A stretch of DNA of 34,503 nucleotides from CAZMGT01 sp964565895 (GTDB lineage Bacteria > Armatimonadota > Zipacnadia > UBA1398 > CAZMGT01). The DNA is taken from contig CAZMGT010000041.1 in assembly GCA_964565895.1 (NCBI GenBank), forward strand, positions 1 to 34,503. Direction: 5' to 3'. The notes under the pieces are model-generated. The model was not told the origin of the DNA, searched no databases, and was given only the letters and a program-made list of their open reading frames with translations. The position numbers and the translations under genes are program-made. How positions within the stretch are numbered: the stretch's first letter is position 1; every line of letters starts with the position of its first letter. Positions 8,413 through 16,254 of the stretch are shown here, one piece after another.

Positions 8413-9410
8413 TTCGCCTGTCGCTCCTCGGCTTCGGCCAAGGCGCGCTCGACGGCGGCCATCGCCGCGTCAAGGGCCTCCTCGGCGCTGCCCGCAAAAC
8501 ACGATCCCGCGGCCTCGCGGTGACCCCCGCCGCCGAACTGCGCGGCAATTTGCGAGACATCGGGCACGCCGTGCGAGCGAAAGCTAAGCTTGGCCTCGCC
8601 CGTGGGCAGCTCGCGCGAGAGAATTCCCACAAGCACCCCGCCCACCCCGCGCAGCTCCTCGACGATTCCCTCCGCGTGCTCGTCCAGCGCGCCGGTGGCG
8701 GCGAAGTCCGCACGCTGAAGATACGACCCGCAAATGCGCCCGCCCGCGGCGAGTCGCGCGCGACTGAGGGCGATCCCGCGCAGGACGACCTTGGGGAACG
8801 GCTCCTCGGCAAACAACGCCGAGGCCACCCTGTCCGCGCGCGCCCCCGCCTCAACGAGGGCCGCCGCGGTGCGCAGGGCGCGCGCCGTGGTGTTTGCGTA
8901 GCGAAACGAGCCCGTGTCGAACATTAGCCCGGCGAGCAGACACGTTGCGATGTCCGCGGTGAGCGGCGCGGCGAGGTGCCCCAAAAGCTCGTAAATGAGC
9001 TCCGCTGTGGCCGCGGCGTCCTCGTACGTGGCGTGCACGTCGCCGAACGCCTTGCGTCCGGCGTGGTGGTCGATGTCGATTATCGGGCGAATGTTCGCGA
9101 GCAGGTCGGCCACCGCACCCGTGCGCTCCAGGCCCTCGCAGTCGAGCACGACGGCGGCGTCGAACCGCCACTCGTCGTCGGCATCATCGGGGCTGAGGAT
9201 CGCCGCCCACCCGGGGAGGAAGCGGTAGGCCTGGGGGCATTCGTCGTGGAGGACCATCGTCGCGCGCTTGCCCAGGCCGCGCAGCGCCCAATATAGAGCG
9301 AGGAGCGAGCCTATCGCGTCGCCATCCGGCCGAACGTGTGCCGTAAGCAGAAAGCTTTGGTGCTGCTTAATAACCCGCGCGACATCAGCCAGGTTCCGGC
9401 GACTGCTCAC
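8409..9410 (-). CDS. nrnA: NrnA-like DHH/DHHA1 phosphoesterase (nanoRNase / pAp phosphatase)
   Basis: Member of the DHH family that degrades very short RNA oligomers and, in some species, dephosphorylates 3',5'-pAp. The DHH domain shows HVRPDGDAIGS at residues 25-35, VLDCEG near 88-93 and DHH at 114-116; the DHHA1 domain shows the glycine-rich GGGGHREAAG near residue 290. The start is taken as GTG 9408-9410, preceded by GGGAAGG, which gives 333 aa and a 26-base overlap with rbfA. An earlier in-frame start at 9449 would add a Cys/Lys-rich stretch unlike the family. The rbfA-nrnA-truB order is common. Confidence 0.94.
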   Translation of the reverse strand: MSSRRNLADVARVIKQHQSFLLTAHVRPDGDAIGSLLALYWALRGLGKRATMVLHDECPQAYRFLPGWAAILSPDDADDEWRFDAAVVLDCEGLERTGAVADLLANIRPIIDIDHHAGRKAFGDVHATYEDAAATAELIYELLGHLAAPLTADIATCLLAGLMFDTGSFRYANTTARALRTAAALVEAGARADRVASALFAEEPFPKVVLRGIALSRARLAAGGRICGSYLQRADFAATGALDEHAEGIVEELRGVGGVLVGILSRELPTGEAKLSFRSHGVPDVSQIAAQFGGGGHREAAGSCFAGSAEEALDAAMAAVERALAEAEERQAK

Positions 9411-9762
9411 CTTCGCCTTCCCTTCGCACTTGCTGCAGGAGCATGGCAATCCGTGCTGCCCGGCGCGGCGTGCGATCTAGGCGGAAATGGAGCTCGGGCA
9501 CGAACTTCAGCGTTATCCGCTCGGCCAACTTGCGCCGGATAAATGCGCTCGCCCCGCTCACCGCCTCGAACGCGTCGCGCTCCTCTTCCTCGCCCCCAAG
9601 GACGCTCACATAGACCTTTGCGTGGCGCAAGTCTACCGATGCTTCCACGTCGGTAATCGTGACAAACCCCAGGCGCGGGTCGCGCATTTCCTTGCGAATG
9701 ATGTCGCTGATCTCCGCGCGAATGAGCCGGCTTACCTGAATTTGGCGCTGCGTGGGTAACAT
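9385..9762 (-). CDS. rbfA: RbfA, 30S ribosome-binding factor
   Basis: Small KH-like protein that binds the 30S subunit and helps mature the 5' end of 16S rRNA. The 125-residue product has the family pattern: QIQVSRLIRAEISDIIRKEMRDPRLGFVTIT near the N-terminus, VDLRHAKVYVSVLG in the central strand and VPELHFRLDRTPRRAARIAMLL toward the end. The ATG at 9760-9762 is preceded by the purine-rich stretch GAAGAAGAG. Its 3' end overlaps the nrnA start. It follows ylxP by 27 bases. Confidence 0.95.
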   Translation of the reverse strand: MLPTQRQIQVSRLIRAEISDIIRKEMRDPRLGFVTITDVEASVDLRHAKVYVSVLGGEEEERDAFEAVSGASAFIRRKLAERITLKFVPELHFRLDRTPRRAARIAMLLQQVRREGEGEQSPEPG

Positions 9763-9789
9763 CGCCGATCACTCTTCTTCCCGGCGCGC

Positions 9790-10071
9790 TTACAGCATCT
9801 CCATAGTAACGCTGATCACTTCGGCCTCGGGGTGGCCGTCAAACTGGGCAACCACCTTGTTTAACACAGAGTTCACGTGCTGCGTCTCGTTCCCCACGGT
9901 AACCACGGCCACCGTCGCCCGGGCCCAAAGGTCGTTATTTTCCATCTCGGCAACGGCGACGTTGTAGCGGTCGCGCGTGCGCTCGATAAGGCTTTTCAGC
10001 ACCCGCCGCTTTTCCTTAAGCGAGCGGCTGCCCGGGATATAAAGCTCCAGCTTCACCAGCCCGATGGTCAC
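9790..10071 (-). CDS. YlxP-like DUF503 family protein
   Basis: A 93-residue member of the DUF503 (YlxP) family, found between infB and rbfA in many Bacillota and related phyla. The characteristic start VGLVKLELYIPGSRSLKEKR-like block appears as TIGLVKLELYIPGSRSLKEK, followed by RDRYNVAVAE and a C-terminal strand VISVTMEML. GTG at 10069-10071 is chosen because GGGGCGGA lies about eight bases upstream and it gives the family's usual length; a TTG at 10104 would add eleven residues. The molecular role is not established; a link to ribosome maturation is proposed from its position. Confidence 0.9.
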   Translation of the reverse strand: MTIGLVKLELYIPGSRSLKEKRRVLKSLIERTRDRYNVAVAEMENNDLWARATVAVVTVGNETQHVNSVLNKVVAQFDGHPEAEVISVTMEML

Positions 10072-10107
10072 CGTTACGTCCGCCCCGCGCGGCGCAGCGC
10101 GCAAGCG

Positions 10108-12414
10108 CTACAGCGTGCGTTTTACTTCCTCAAGCGTGTACACCTCGATAATGTCGCCCTCTTGGAAGCCGTCGAACCCCTCGAGCAAGATCCCGCAGTC
10201 GCGCCCCGCGCCGATCTCGCGGATGTCCTCCTTCAAGTGCTTGAGCGAGGTCAGCCGGCCCTCGAAGACCACCGCGCCGTCGCGGCGCACGCGCACCTGC
10301 TCGCCCCGCCGCACAATACCGTTGGTTACGTGGCAGCCCGCGACGACGCCCAGGCGCGAGATGCGGAACAGTTGCCGCACCTCGGCCTCGCCCAGATACA
10401 CCTCGCGGTATATCGGCTTGAGCATCCCCGCCATGGCGTCCTTGATGTCGTCCACGACCTCGTAAATCACGGTATACAGGCGCACGTCTACCTTTTGGTC
10501 CTCGGCGAGCTTGTCCGCGCCCGGCTCAAAGCCCACGTGGAAGCCGATGACGATCGCGTTGGACGCCGCGGCGAGGTTGATATCCGACTCCCCGATGCCC
10601 CCCACGCCACGGTGGACAATGGTCACGCGGATCTCCTCGTGGTGCAGCTTCTCGATCGCCTGACATAGCGCTTCCAGCGAGCCTTGCGTGTCCGCTTTGA
10701 CGACGAGGGCCAGCTCTTTCACCTCGCCGGCCTTCATCTGCTCAAACAAAGCCTCGAGGCTCACGCGGGTCGCGGCCTGGCGCTGGGCCGCCTCCTCCTG
10801 GGCGAGCTTCGCCTCGCGCGCCATCTGCCGCGCGACCTTTGCGTTCTCCACGACACGCAGCTCGTCGCTGGCCATGGGCACCTCGGTCAGCCCAGCCACC
10901 TCGACGGCCTCGCTCGGCCCCGCCTGCTCCAGGCGCACCCCGCGCCAGTTTTGCATCAGGCGCACCTTGCCGTGCGTCGTGCCGCAGATTACCGCGTCGC
11001 CCCGGCGCAGGATCCCCTCCTTAATGAGCACCGTGGCCAGTGGCCCGCGGCTGGGGTCAAGCCGCGCCTCGATCACTACCCCGCGCGCGGGAACGTCGAT
11101 CCGCGCCTTAAGCTCGAGCAGGTCGGCGACGAGGAGGATCATCTCGAGCAGCTCGTCGAGGTTCGTGCGCTGTAGGGCGGAGACTTTTACGCACACCGTA
11201 TCGCCGCCCCACTCCTCGGGCACCAGCCCCTGCTCGGCGAGCTGTTGCATAACGCGGTCCGGATTAGCGCCGGGGACATCGATCTTGTTTATCGCTACGA
11301 TAATGGGAACGTTTGCCGCCCGCGCGTGATTTATCGCCTCGATCGTCTGCGGCATAACGCCATCGTCGGCGGCGACGACGAGCACGGCGATATTGGTTAC
11401 CTGCGCTCCGCGGGCGCGCATCGCGGTGAATAGCTCGTGCCCGGGGGTATCGATAAACACGATGCGCCGGCCTTGGAACTTAACGTCCGAGGCGCCGATG
11501 TGCTGGGTAATCCCGCCGAACTCCTGCTCCACGACGTTTGTGTTGCGAATGGCGTCAAGAAGCGTGGTTTTGCCGTGGTCTACGTGGCCCATTACGGTAA
11601 CCACGGGGGCGACGGCGATCTCCTGTGGCTCGCCCGCCTTGGCCGCCTTTTCCTTCTTAACCTTCTTTTTGCGCTTGCTCGGCCGCTCCGGGGGGAGGAT
11701 CTTTACGGTAATCCCCAGGTCCGCGGCGATCGCTTGGGCGAGCAACGGGTCGACCACGGCGCCCGGGCCGGGCTCCGCGCCGCGCGCGGAAAGCTCCTGG
11801 AGAATGTCCTGGCGGTCGAGCATGAGCGCGGAAGCCAAGTCGCCCACGTGTACCGGCTCGCGCAGCTCAACGACGTCGCCCACATGCGGGGGCGTGGGGG
11901 CGAGGGGACGCTCTGGCTTGGGCGGCGCGGGTTTGGGGGGAGCAGGGGGCTTTTTCTCGACCTTTTTCGCTTTGGCCAGCTCCTGCTCTTTGCGCCGCTG
12001 CTCCTCGGCCTTGCGCCGCTCCTCTTCGGCGCGGCGCGCCTGCTCTTCAGCGCGGCGGCGGGCTTCCTCCTCCGCCTTGCGGCGCTGCTCCTCGATCTTC
12101 CGCCGCTTCTCTTCCTCGGCGCGTAGGCGCTGCTGTTCCTCAAGCTCGCGGCGCTTCGCTTCCTCCTCGGCGCGCCGGCGCGCTTCCTCCTCCGCGCGGC
12201 GCTTGGCCTCTTCCTCGGCCTTGCGCCGCTTTTCTTCCTCGGCGCGGCGGGCGGCCTCGTTCTTGAGGTAGCGCTCGAGCACCGCCGCCTCGTCCTCGGT
12301 AACCGTGCTCGAGTGCGTCTTTACGGGGATGCCGATCTCGCAGAACTTGGCGATGCACTCCTTGCTGCTCATCCCCAGCCACTTGGCCACCTGGTGCACC
12401 CGAATTTTCCTCAT
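10108..12414 (-). CDS. infB: Translation initiation factor IF-2
   Basis: GTPase that brings initiator tRNA to the 30S subunit and promotes subunit joining. Domain order over 768 residues: an IF2_N domain at 1-50 (KIRVHQVAKWLG), a long Arg/Glu/Ala-rich charged helix at about 51-150 built from near-repeats of RRRAEEEAK type, a Pro/Lys linker, a second IF2_N-like region near 185-235 (PVHVGDLASALMLDRQD), then the G domain with GHVDHGKT at 276-283, DTPGH at 322-326 and NKID at 376-379, followed by the beta-barrel and C-terminal fMet-tRNA binding domains. The ATG directly follows the ylxR stop codon (TAG then ATG), with GGGGGTGAT upstream. All GTPase motifs are intact. Confidence 0.98.
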   Translation of the reverse strand: MRKIRVHQVAKWLGMSSKECIAKFCEIGIPVKTHSSTVTEDEAAVLERYLKNEAARRAEEEKRRKAEEEAKRRAEEEARRRAEEEAKRRELEEQQRLRAEEEKRRKIEEQRRKAEEEARRRAEEQARRAEEERRKAEEQRRKEQELAKAKKVEKKPPAPPKPAPPKPERPLAPTPPHVGDVVELREPVHVGDLASALMLDRQDILQELSARGAEPGPGAVVDPLLAQAIAADLGITVKILPPERPSKRKKKVKKEKAAKAGEPQEIAVAPVVTVMGHVDHGKTTLLDAIRNTNVVEQEFGGITQHIGASDVKFQGRRIVFIDTPGHELFTAMRARGAQVTNIAVLVVAADDGVMPQTIEAINHARAANVPIIVAINKIDVPGANPDRVMQQLAEQGLVPEEWGGDTVCVKVSALQRTNLDELLEMILLVADLLELKARIDVPARGVVIEARLDPSRGPLATVLIKEGILRRGDAVICGTTHGKVRLMQNWRGVRLEQAGPSEAVEVAGLTEVPMASDELRVVENAKVARQMAREAKLAQEEAAQRQAATRVSLEALFEQMKAGEVKELALVVKADTQGSLEALCQAIEKLHHEEIRVTIVHRGVGGIGESDINLAAASNAIVIGFHVGFEPGADKLAEDQKVDVRLYTVIYEVVDDIKDAMAGMLKPIYREVYLGEAEVRQLFRISRLGVVAGCHVTNGIVRRGEQVRVRRDGAVVFEGRLTSLKHLKEDIREIGAGRDCGILLEGFDGFQEGDIIEVYTLEEVKRTL

Positions 12415-12705
12415 CTAATCACCCCCGCCCCGCAGGGACAGGACCTGCTGCACCTGCTCCTCAAGCCGGCAGGCCGTGGCATTATTGATGTTCGTCTTTA
12501 ACGACTTGGCAACCTTTTGCCACTTGCGCCGGTCGCCCTGGCACTCCGGGCGCAGGCACAGATAGGCGCCCCGGCCGGGCATTTTGCCCGTGGGGTCGAG
12601 CTCCACCTGCCCCTCCGGCTGGCGTACGAAGCGCAGCAGGCTGCGTTTGTCCGCCGGCTGGCGGCAGACGACACACAGCCGCTGCGGCACGTGCTTTTTG
12701 CGCAT
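12415..12705 (-). CDS. YlxR family RNA-binding protein (DUF448)
   Basis: Small protein found between nusA and infB in many bacteria. It has CVVCR near residue 11, a basic RSLLRFVR strand and the family hallmark PGRGAYLC, followed by CQGDRRKWQK; the four cysteines may bind metal. YlxR proteins have been proposed to bind RNA or nucleoid; a role is not settled. ATG at 12703-12705 gives 96 aa and begins MRKKHVPQRL like the family; an in-frame TTG at 12712-12714, overlapping the nusA stop, would add three residues. The gene abuts infB with no spacer. Confidence 0.92.
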   Translation of the reverse strand: MRKKHVPQRLCVVCRQPADKRSLLRFVRQPEGQVELDPTGKMPGRGAYLCLRPECQGDRRKWQKVAKSLKTNINNATACRLEEQVQQVLSLRGGGD

Positions 12706-12710
12706 CGCCG

Positions 12711-14297
12711 TCAACTCGCCTCTTGCTCCTCCGGGCGAGGCTCCTTCTGCTCGAGCTCCGCAGCGCTCGGCTCGGGCTCCTGTTCCGCGGAGGGCTCCTC
12801 GCCGGCGGGCTCCTCTGGGGCTGCGGGTTGTTGCTCCTCGGCCTGCTCCGCCTCGCCGGCGGCCGCCTCCTCCGCCGGCGCCTCAACGTTTTGAGCAGGC
12901 TCTTCCTCCTGCTCCGATTGCGGCTTGCTCGTTTTGCCCACGAGGATGGCCTCGGCCTGCTCCGCGGTAAATTGCTCGGGCAGACGCTGGCGCTGGCGCG
13001 CGGCACGGAACTCCTCGGGCGTCAGCGGACGCACCTTGTGCCAGTCGCGGTAGAGCATCGCCTCCTCGCCGCCGAGGTAGCGGCGCAGCTCGTCCGCCTG
13101 CAGGCCGTTGACCGTGCTCGCGTGCGAGCTCACCTCGATCCCCAGCTCGTTGAGCAGGTCAATGGCCTCCTTGCTCGTCAGCCCCAGCTCCTGCGCCAGG
13201 TCATAAACGCGCATCTTTATCTCCGACGGGTCGCGCGCGAGCTCCCGCTGGCGCAGGTGCTCCTCATATTCCTGCTCGCTCATGATGTCGATCTTCCAGC
13301 CCGTGAGCCGCGAAGCGAGCCGCACGTTTTGGCCCTTTTTGCCGATGGCCAGCGAGAGCTGGTCCTCGGGGACGACGACAATGGCCTCTTTCTTTTCCTC
13401 GTTGGTCTCGATTTTGGTTACCGTGGCCGGGTTAAGGGCGTTGCGCATATACTGCTCGATGTCGTCGTCGTAGCGCACGATGTCGATTTTCTCGCCGGCA
13501 AGCTCGTCCACGACGGCCTGGACGCGGCTCCCGCGGTGCCCCACACAGGCGCCCACGGGGTCCACCTTCTCGTCGTGCGAGCGCACGGCAATTTTCGCCC
13601 GATAGCCCGGCTCGCGCTCCACGGCGACGATCTCCACGATCCCGTCGTAAACCTCGGGAACCTCAAGCTCAAACAGCCGGCGCACCAGCCCGGGATGGGT
13701 GCGCGAGACGATAACCTGCGGGCTCTTGGTCGTGCGGCGCACATCGAGGATGTAGACCTTAAGCCGCCGGTGCACGGCATAGGGGCGCTCCGTGGGGATT
13801 TGCTCGCGCATGGGCAAGAGGGCCTCCACGCGCCCCACGGTGACATATACATTGCCGTTGTCGCGCCGCTGAACCTCGCAGGTAACCACCTCGTCGCGGC
13901 GGGCGTCGAACTCGTCGTAGATAATCTCGCGCTCCGCCTCGCGGATGCGCTGGACGACGACCTGCTTCGCCGTCTGCGCGGCAATGCGCCCGAAGTCGCT
14001 CGGGGTAATCTCCACCTCGACGGTGTCCCCGAGGAGGGCATCGGGGCGGATCTCGCGCGCATCCTCAAGGCTAATTTCCGTCTGTGGGTTTTCCACTTTC
14101 TCCACGACGCGGCGCAAAGCGAACACCTTAAACGTGCCCTGCTCCTCGTTAACGTCAATGCGAATTTGTCCCGCGGCGCCGTAGCGTTTGCGATAGGCGG
14201 ACTCTAACGCTGCGCGCACGGTGTCGAGCAGAGCCTCGTAAGGGATGTTTTTCTCCTCGACGATCTGCCGCAGGGCAGCCATAAACTGAGCGTTCAT
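12711..14297 (-). CDS. nusA: NusA with extra C-terminal IF2_N-like domain and acidic tail
   Basis: Transcription elongation, pausing and termination factor that binds RNA polymerase. Standard order is visible over 528 residues: RNAP-binding NusA_N domain (1-125), S1 domain (about 133-200), KH1 with GHRG near 253-256, KH2 with AIGKKGQNVRLASRLTGWKI near 317-336. Beyond this core, residues 361-409 (KMRVYDLAQELGLTSKEAID and on) match the IF2_N pattern. They align without gaps to residues 3-50 of the IF2 encoded two genes downstream, with about 23 of 48 identities by hand count. Then come a linker and about 70 residues of Glu/Ala/Pro/Gln-rich acidic tail. GGGGAGTGAG lies upstream of the ATG at 14295-14297. 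The NusA assignment is certain; the appended domain is an observation and its function unknown. Confidence 0.97.
   Translation of the reverse strand: MNAQFMAALRQIVEEKNIPYEALLDTVRAALESAYRKRYGAAGQIRIDVNEEQGTFKVFALRRVVEKVENPQTEISLEDAREIRPDALLGDTVEVEITPSDFGRIAAQTAKQVVVQRIREAEREIIYDEFDARRDEVVTCEVQRRDNGNVYVTVGRVEALLPMREQIPTERPYAVHRRLKVYILDVRRTTKSPQVIVSRTHPGLVRRLFELEVPEVYDGIVEIVAVEREPGYRAKIAVRSHDEKVDPVGACVGHRGSRVQAVVDELAGEKIDIVRYDDDIEQYMRNALNPATVTKIETNEEKKEAIVVVPEDQLSLAIGKKGQNVRLASRLTGWKIDIMSEQEYEEHLRQRELARDPSEIKMRVYDLAQELGLTSKEAIDLLNELGIEVSSHASTVNGLQADELRRYLGGEEAMLYRDWHKVRPLTPEEFRAARQRQRLPEQFTAEQAEAILVGKTSKPQSEQEEEPAQNVEAPAEEAAAGEAEQAEEQQPAAPEEPAGEEPSAEQEPEPSAAELEQKEPRPEEQEAS
13071..13217 (-). other. 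IF2_N-like domain encoded within nusA
   Basis: Codons 361-409 of nusA encode a compact helical module with the IF2_N signature: RVYDLAQELG, SKEAID, ELGIEV, a SSHASTV turn and a final LRRYL helix. The corresponding segment of IF2 is RVHQVAKWLG, SKECIA, EIGIPV, THSSTV and LERYL. The base sequence differs enough that it is not a recent duplication. Confidence 0.85.
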
Positions 14298-14342
14298 TGG
14301 CCACTCACTCCCCGAGGCCCAAGCGGCGCGTTCGGCCTGAGC

Positions 14343-14855
14343 TCAGTCCCATTCATATTCCAGGCGCGCCTCCTCGATTTGGTCGAAGGGCACGCGCGTA
14401 ACGCGGCCCTCTACCTCGATGAGCGTGGCGTCGTCGTCCACGCCGCGCAGCCGGCCGATCAGCCGCTTTCCCTTCCTCTGCCCAGGGTCTGGAGCGAGCT
14501 TGAGCCGAGCGAGCCGCCCGGCGAAGCGCTCGAAGTCCTTGCGCTTTTTCAGCGGGCGGTCGAGCCCCGGCGAGGAGACCTGGAGCATATAGGGCACGTC
14601 GATGGGATCGATGGCGTCAAACCACGCCTCGACGTGCCCGCTTACCTCCTGGCAGGTCTGGACATCGACACCGCCGGGGCAGTCGATGGACACCTCGACG
14701 AGCAGTCGGCCCTCCGCTCTGCCGATGCGAAAGTCGACCAGTTCGTAGCCGAGGCGCGCGAGGCGCTCCTCGACGATTTTCTCCATTTCTTGCAGGCGCT
14801 CACGCAGTTGCTCGCGCCTGCTTTTTCCGCCCTGCGAGCGGCGCGCGCCGGACAT
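14343..14855 (-). CDS. rimP: RimP, ribosome maturation factor
   Basis: Promotes 30S assembly; first gene of the large nusA-infB operon. The 170-residue product has a basic N-terminal extension, then the RimP N-terminal domain (EERLARLGYELVDFRIG, LLVEVSID, QTCQEVSGHVEAWFDA, YMLQVSSPGLDRPL with the conserved VSSPGLDRPL) and the C-terminal SH3-like barrel. The start ATG at 14853-14855 is preceded by AAAGGTGG at a somewhat long distance. A promoter and a leader hairpin lie upstream. nusA follows after 45 bases. Confidence 0.95.
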   Translation of the reverse strand: MSGARRSQGGKSRREQLRERLQEMEKIVEERLARLGYELVDFRIGRAEGRLLVEVSIDCPGGVDVQTCQEVSGHVEAWFDAIDPIDVPYMLQVSSPGLDRPLKKRKDFERFAGRLARLKLAPDPGQRKGKRLIGRLRGVDDDATLIEVEGRVTRVPFDQIEEARLEYEWD

Positions 14856-14879
14856 GGAACACGACCACCTTTAACGGCA

Positions 14880-14907
14880 AAGAGTGGGCGAAATGGGGCC
14901 CACTCTT
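14880..14907 (-). promoter_or_regulatory. Leader hairpin upstream of rimP-nusA-infB operon
   Basis: On the minus strand a perfect 10-bp stem (AAGAGTGGGC pairing with GCCCACTCTT) with an eight-base loop lies between the promoter and rimP, ending about 24 bases before the ATG. Only three T follow, so it is a weak terminator at best. It may stabilise the mRNA 5' end or serve in feedback control of the operon. Confidence 0.6.
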
Positions 14908-14936
14908 CGCACAAAATCCGCAGTGTGAGCAACTTA

Positions 14937-14965
14937 CTTATACCATACCGGGCAATTGCAGGCAA
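14937..14965 (-). promoter_or_regulatory. Sigma70-type promoter of the rimP-nusA-infB operon
   Basis: On the minus strand, -35 TTGCCT (14960-14965) and -10 TATAAG (14937-14942) are separated by 17 bases. Predicted transcription start is near 14930, giving a leader of about 75 bases before rimP. It lies just downstream of the terminator of the heat-shock operon, so it probably initiates the long housekeeping transcript. Confidence 0.7.
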
Positions 14966-14979
14966 CAGTACGCCGAGGC

Positions 14980-15013
14980 AAAAACGCGGGGGCGGGCGCG
15001 GCCCGCCCCCGCG
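14980..15013 (-). terminator. Intrinsic terminator of the hsp20 operon
   Basis: On the minus strand a 13-bp GC-only stem (arms 14985-14997 and 15001-15013, three-base loop) is followed immediately by five T. It is 33 bases beyond the stop codon of the second hsp20 gene. A classical Rho-independent terminator. Confidence 0.88.
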
Positions 15014-15046
15014 GGGCTCAGTCGCGCACCGGCACCGACGGCGCAG

Positions 15047-15493
15047 CTACTTGGCGGTGATGTCGATGCGCCGCGGCTTGCTCTCCTCCGCCTTGGCCAC
15101 GCGCACCTCAAGCACGCCGTCGGTGTAGCTCGCGGAGATGCGCTCCGGGTCAATGTCGCTGGGCAGGGCGATGGAGCGCGTGAACTCGCCGTAGTGCCGC
15201 TCGCGCGTGTGGTACGACGCCCCCTCAGGCAGCTCAGGCGCCTCCTTCTTCACGCGAATGCTGAGCACCGTGCGGTCCAGGTTCACATCGATATTGTCGC
15301 GCGGCACGCCGGCGAGCTCGGCAGTGACCACGTACTCGTCACGCGTCTCGTAGATGTCGATGGGGAACCACGCCATGTGCGAGCGCAATGCGCTCTCGCC
15401 GAACACCCAGCCCATATCCCGGAGCAGGTTGTCCATCTCCTCGTAGAGGCTCGGCAGACGCAACCCATGCGAGATTCTCGTGAGCCGTGCCAT
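15047..15493 (-). CDS. Small heat-shock protein Hsp20 (second copy)
   Basis: ATP-independent holdase chaperone with an alpha-crystallin domain. The 148-residue product has a short N-terminal arm (LYEEMDNLLRDMGWVF), the alpha-crystallin domain from WFPIDIYETRDEYVV to DGVLEVRVAK (the DGVLEV block is the conserved GVL motif), and a C-terminal IDI that fits the IxI oligomerisation motif. ATG at 15491-15493 is chosen because AGGAGG lies eight bases upstream; an in-frame GTG at 15502 would sit inside that site. It follows the first hsp20 by 46 bases and is followed by a terminator. The two copies differ clearly in sequence, so they may form mixed oligomers or serve different clients. Confidence 0.94.
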   Translation of the reverse strand: MARLTRISHGLRLPSLYEEMDNLLRDMGWVFGESALRSHMAWFPIDIYETRDEYVVTAELAGVPRDNIDVNLDRTVLSIRVKKEAPELPEGASYHTRERHYGEFTRSIALPSDIDPERISASYTDGVLEVRVAKAEESKPRRIDITAK

Positions 15494-15539
15494 CGCCGAC
15501 ACCTCCTTTCCCGAGGTCGTCGCGCGAGCGACGGAGGGA

Positions 15540-15992
15540 CTACTTAATCTCGATCTTCGTCTTCTTCTTAGCCTCGGCCTCAGGCTTGGGGACGCGGATC
15601 TCGAGCAGACCGTTCTCGAACTTCGCCTCGGCGGCGTCTATCTCCACGCCCTCAGGCAGGGGGATGGTCCGCTCAAAGCGCCCCCAGTGCCGCTCGCGAC
15701 GGTAGTAGTTCTCCTCCTTAACCTCTTCCTCGGAGCTCGTCTCGCCCTTAATGGTCAGGGCGCCTTCCTCAACGGTTACCTCAAGGTTTTCCTTGGGGAT
15801 TCCCGGCACCTCGGCCTTCACGACAACGGCATCGTCGGTCTCATAGACATCGACGGCCGGGGTGCGCACACCTTCGCGGGCGGAAAACGGCCACCGCCCC
15901 CAATCGGCGAGGAACGAGTCGAACATGCGGTTCATCTCGTCGCGAATGGTGCGCAGGTCGAACAGAGGCTCCCAACGCTTGATCGCCGGCAT
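15540..15992 (-). CDS. Small heat-shock protein Hsp20 (first copy)
   Basis: Holdase chaperone, 150 residues. N-terminal arm PLFDLRTIRDEMNRMFDSFL, alpha-crystallin domain from TPAVDVYETDDAVVV to NGLLEIRVPK, and C-terminal IEI as an IxI motif. The start ATG at 15990-15992 is preceded by GGGAGG at eight bases; the open frame continues to 16061 but those codons overlap the promoter and cannot be in the mRNA. A consensus promoter lies 30-70 bases upstream. First gene of the heat-shock operon. Confidence 0.95.
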   Translation of the reverse strand: MPAIKRWEPLFDLRTIRDEMNRMFDSFLADWGRWPFSAREGVRTPAVDVYETDDAVVVKAEVPGIPKENLEVTVEEGALTIKGETSSEEEVKEENYYRRERHWGRFERTIPLPEGVEIDAAEAKFENGLLEIRVPKPEAEAKKKTKIEIK

Positions 15993-16032
15993 AGCCCAAA
16001 CCTCCCTTCGCCCGGTGAGCTTTCCGCCAGTA

Positions 16033-16061
16033 ATTATAGAAGTTGAGTCCATTGCTGTCAA
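16033..16061 (-). promoter_or_regulatory. Consensus sigma70 promoter of the hsp20 operon
   Basis: On the minus strand, -35 TTGACA (16056-16061) and -10 TATAAT (16033-16038) are both perfect, with 17 bases between. Upstream (about 16065-16098) are A and T tracts resembling an UP element. The spacer and -35 overlap an imperfect element (16042-16062) shaped like the HspR operator HAIR: GTTGAGT, seven bases, TGTCAAG. A promoter this strong for a chaperone operon implies a repressor. Confidence 0.88.
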
Positions 16062-16218
16062 GCTTTTTTCTACTCTGGGACAAAAATTTTTTTACTCCAG
16101 ATGTTTATGCCTGCCCGCGCCTCCTGCGCAGCTCACGAGAATGGCGTGTGCGTTTTGTTGCTTTTTCGTAACATTTGCCTCAGGGCGAGGCAGGACATGT
16201 AACGAATGAAGCACCAAG

Positions 16219-16227
16219 TGCTATAAT
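16219..16227 (+). promoter_or_regulatory. Extended -10 promoter for the membrane zinc-ribbon gene
   Basis: TGCTATAAT is a perfect extended -10 element (TGn plus TATAAT at 16222-16227). No good -35 hexamer is seen 16-18 bases upstream, as is usual for extended -10 promoters. Transcription should start near 16234, within the palindrome that follows. Confidence 0.7.
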
Positions 16228-16254
16228 TTCCACAACTGCGGGGCAGTTGTGGAA
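16228..16254. promoter_or_regulatory. Perfect 12-bp palindrome at the transcription start (putative operator)
   Basis: Arms TTCCACAACTGC (16228-16239) and its exact reverse complement (16243-16254) are separated by GGG. The element directly abuts the -10 box and covers the expected start site, a typical place for a repressor. It could instead form an RNA hairpin at the mRNA 5' end. No run of T follows, so it is not a terminator. Confidence 0.75.
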
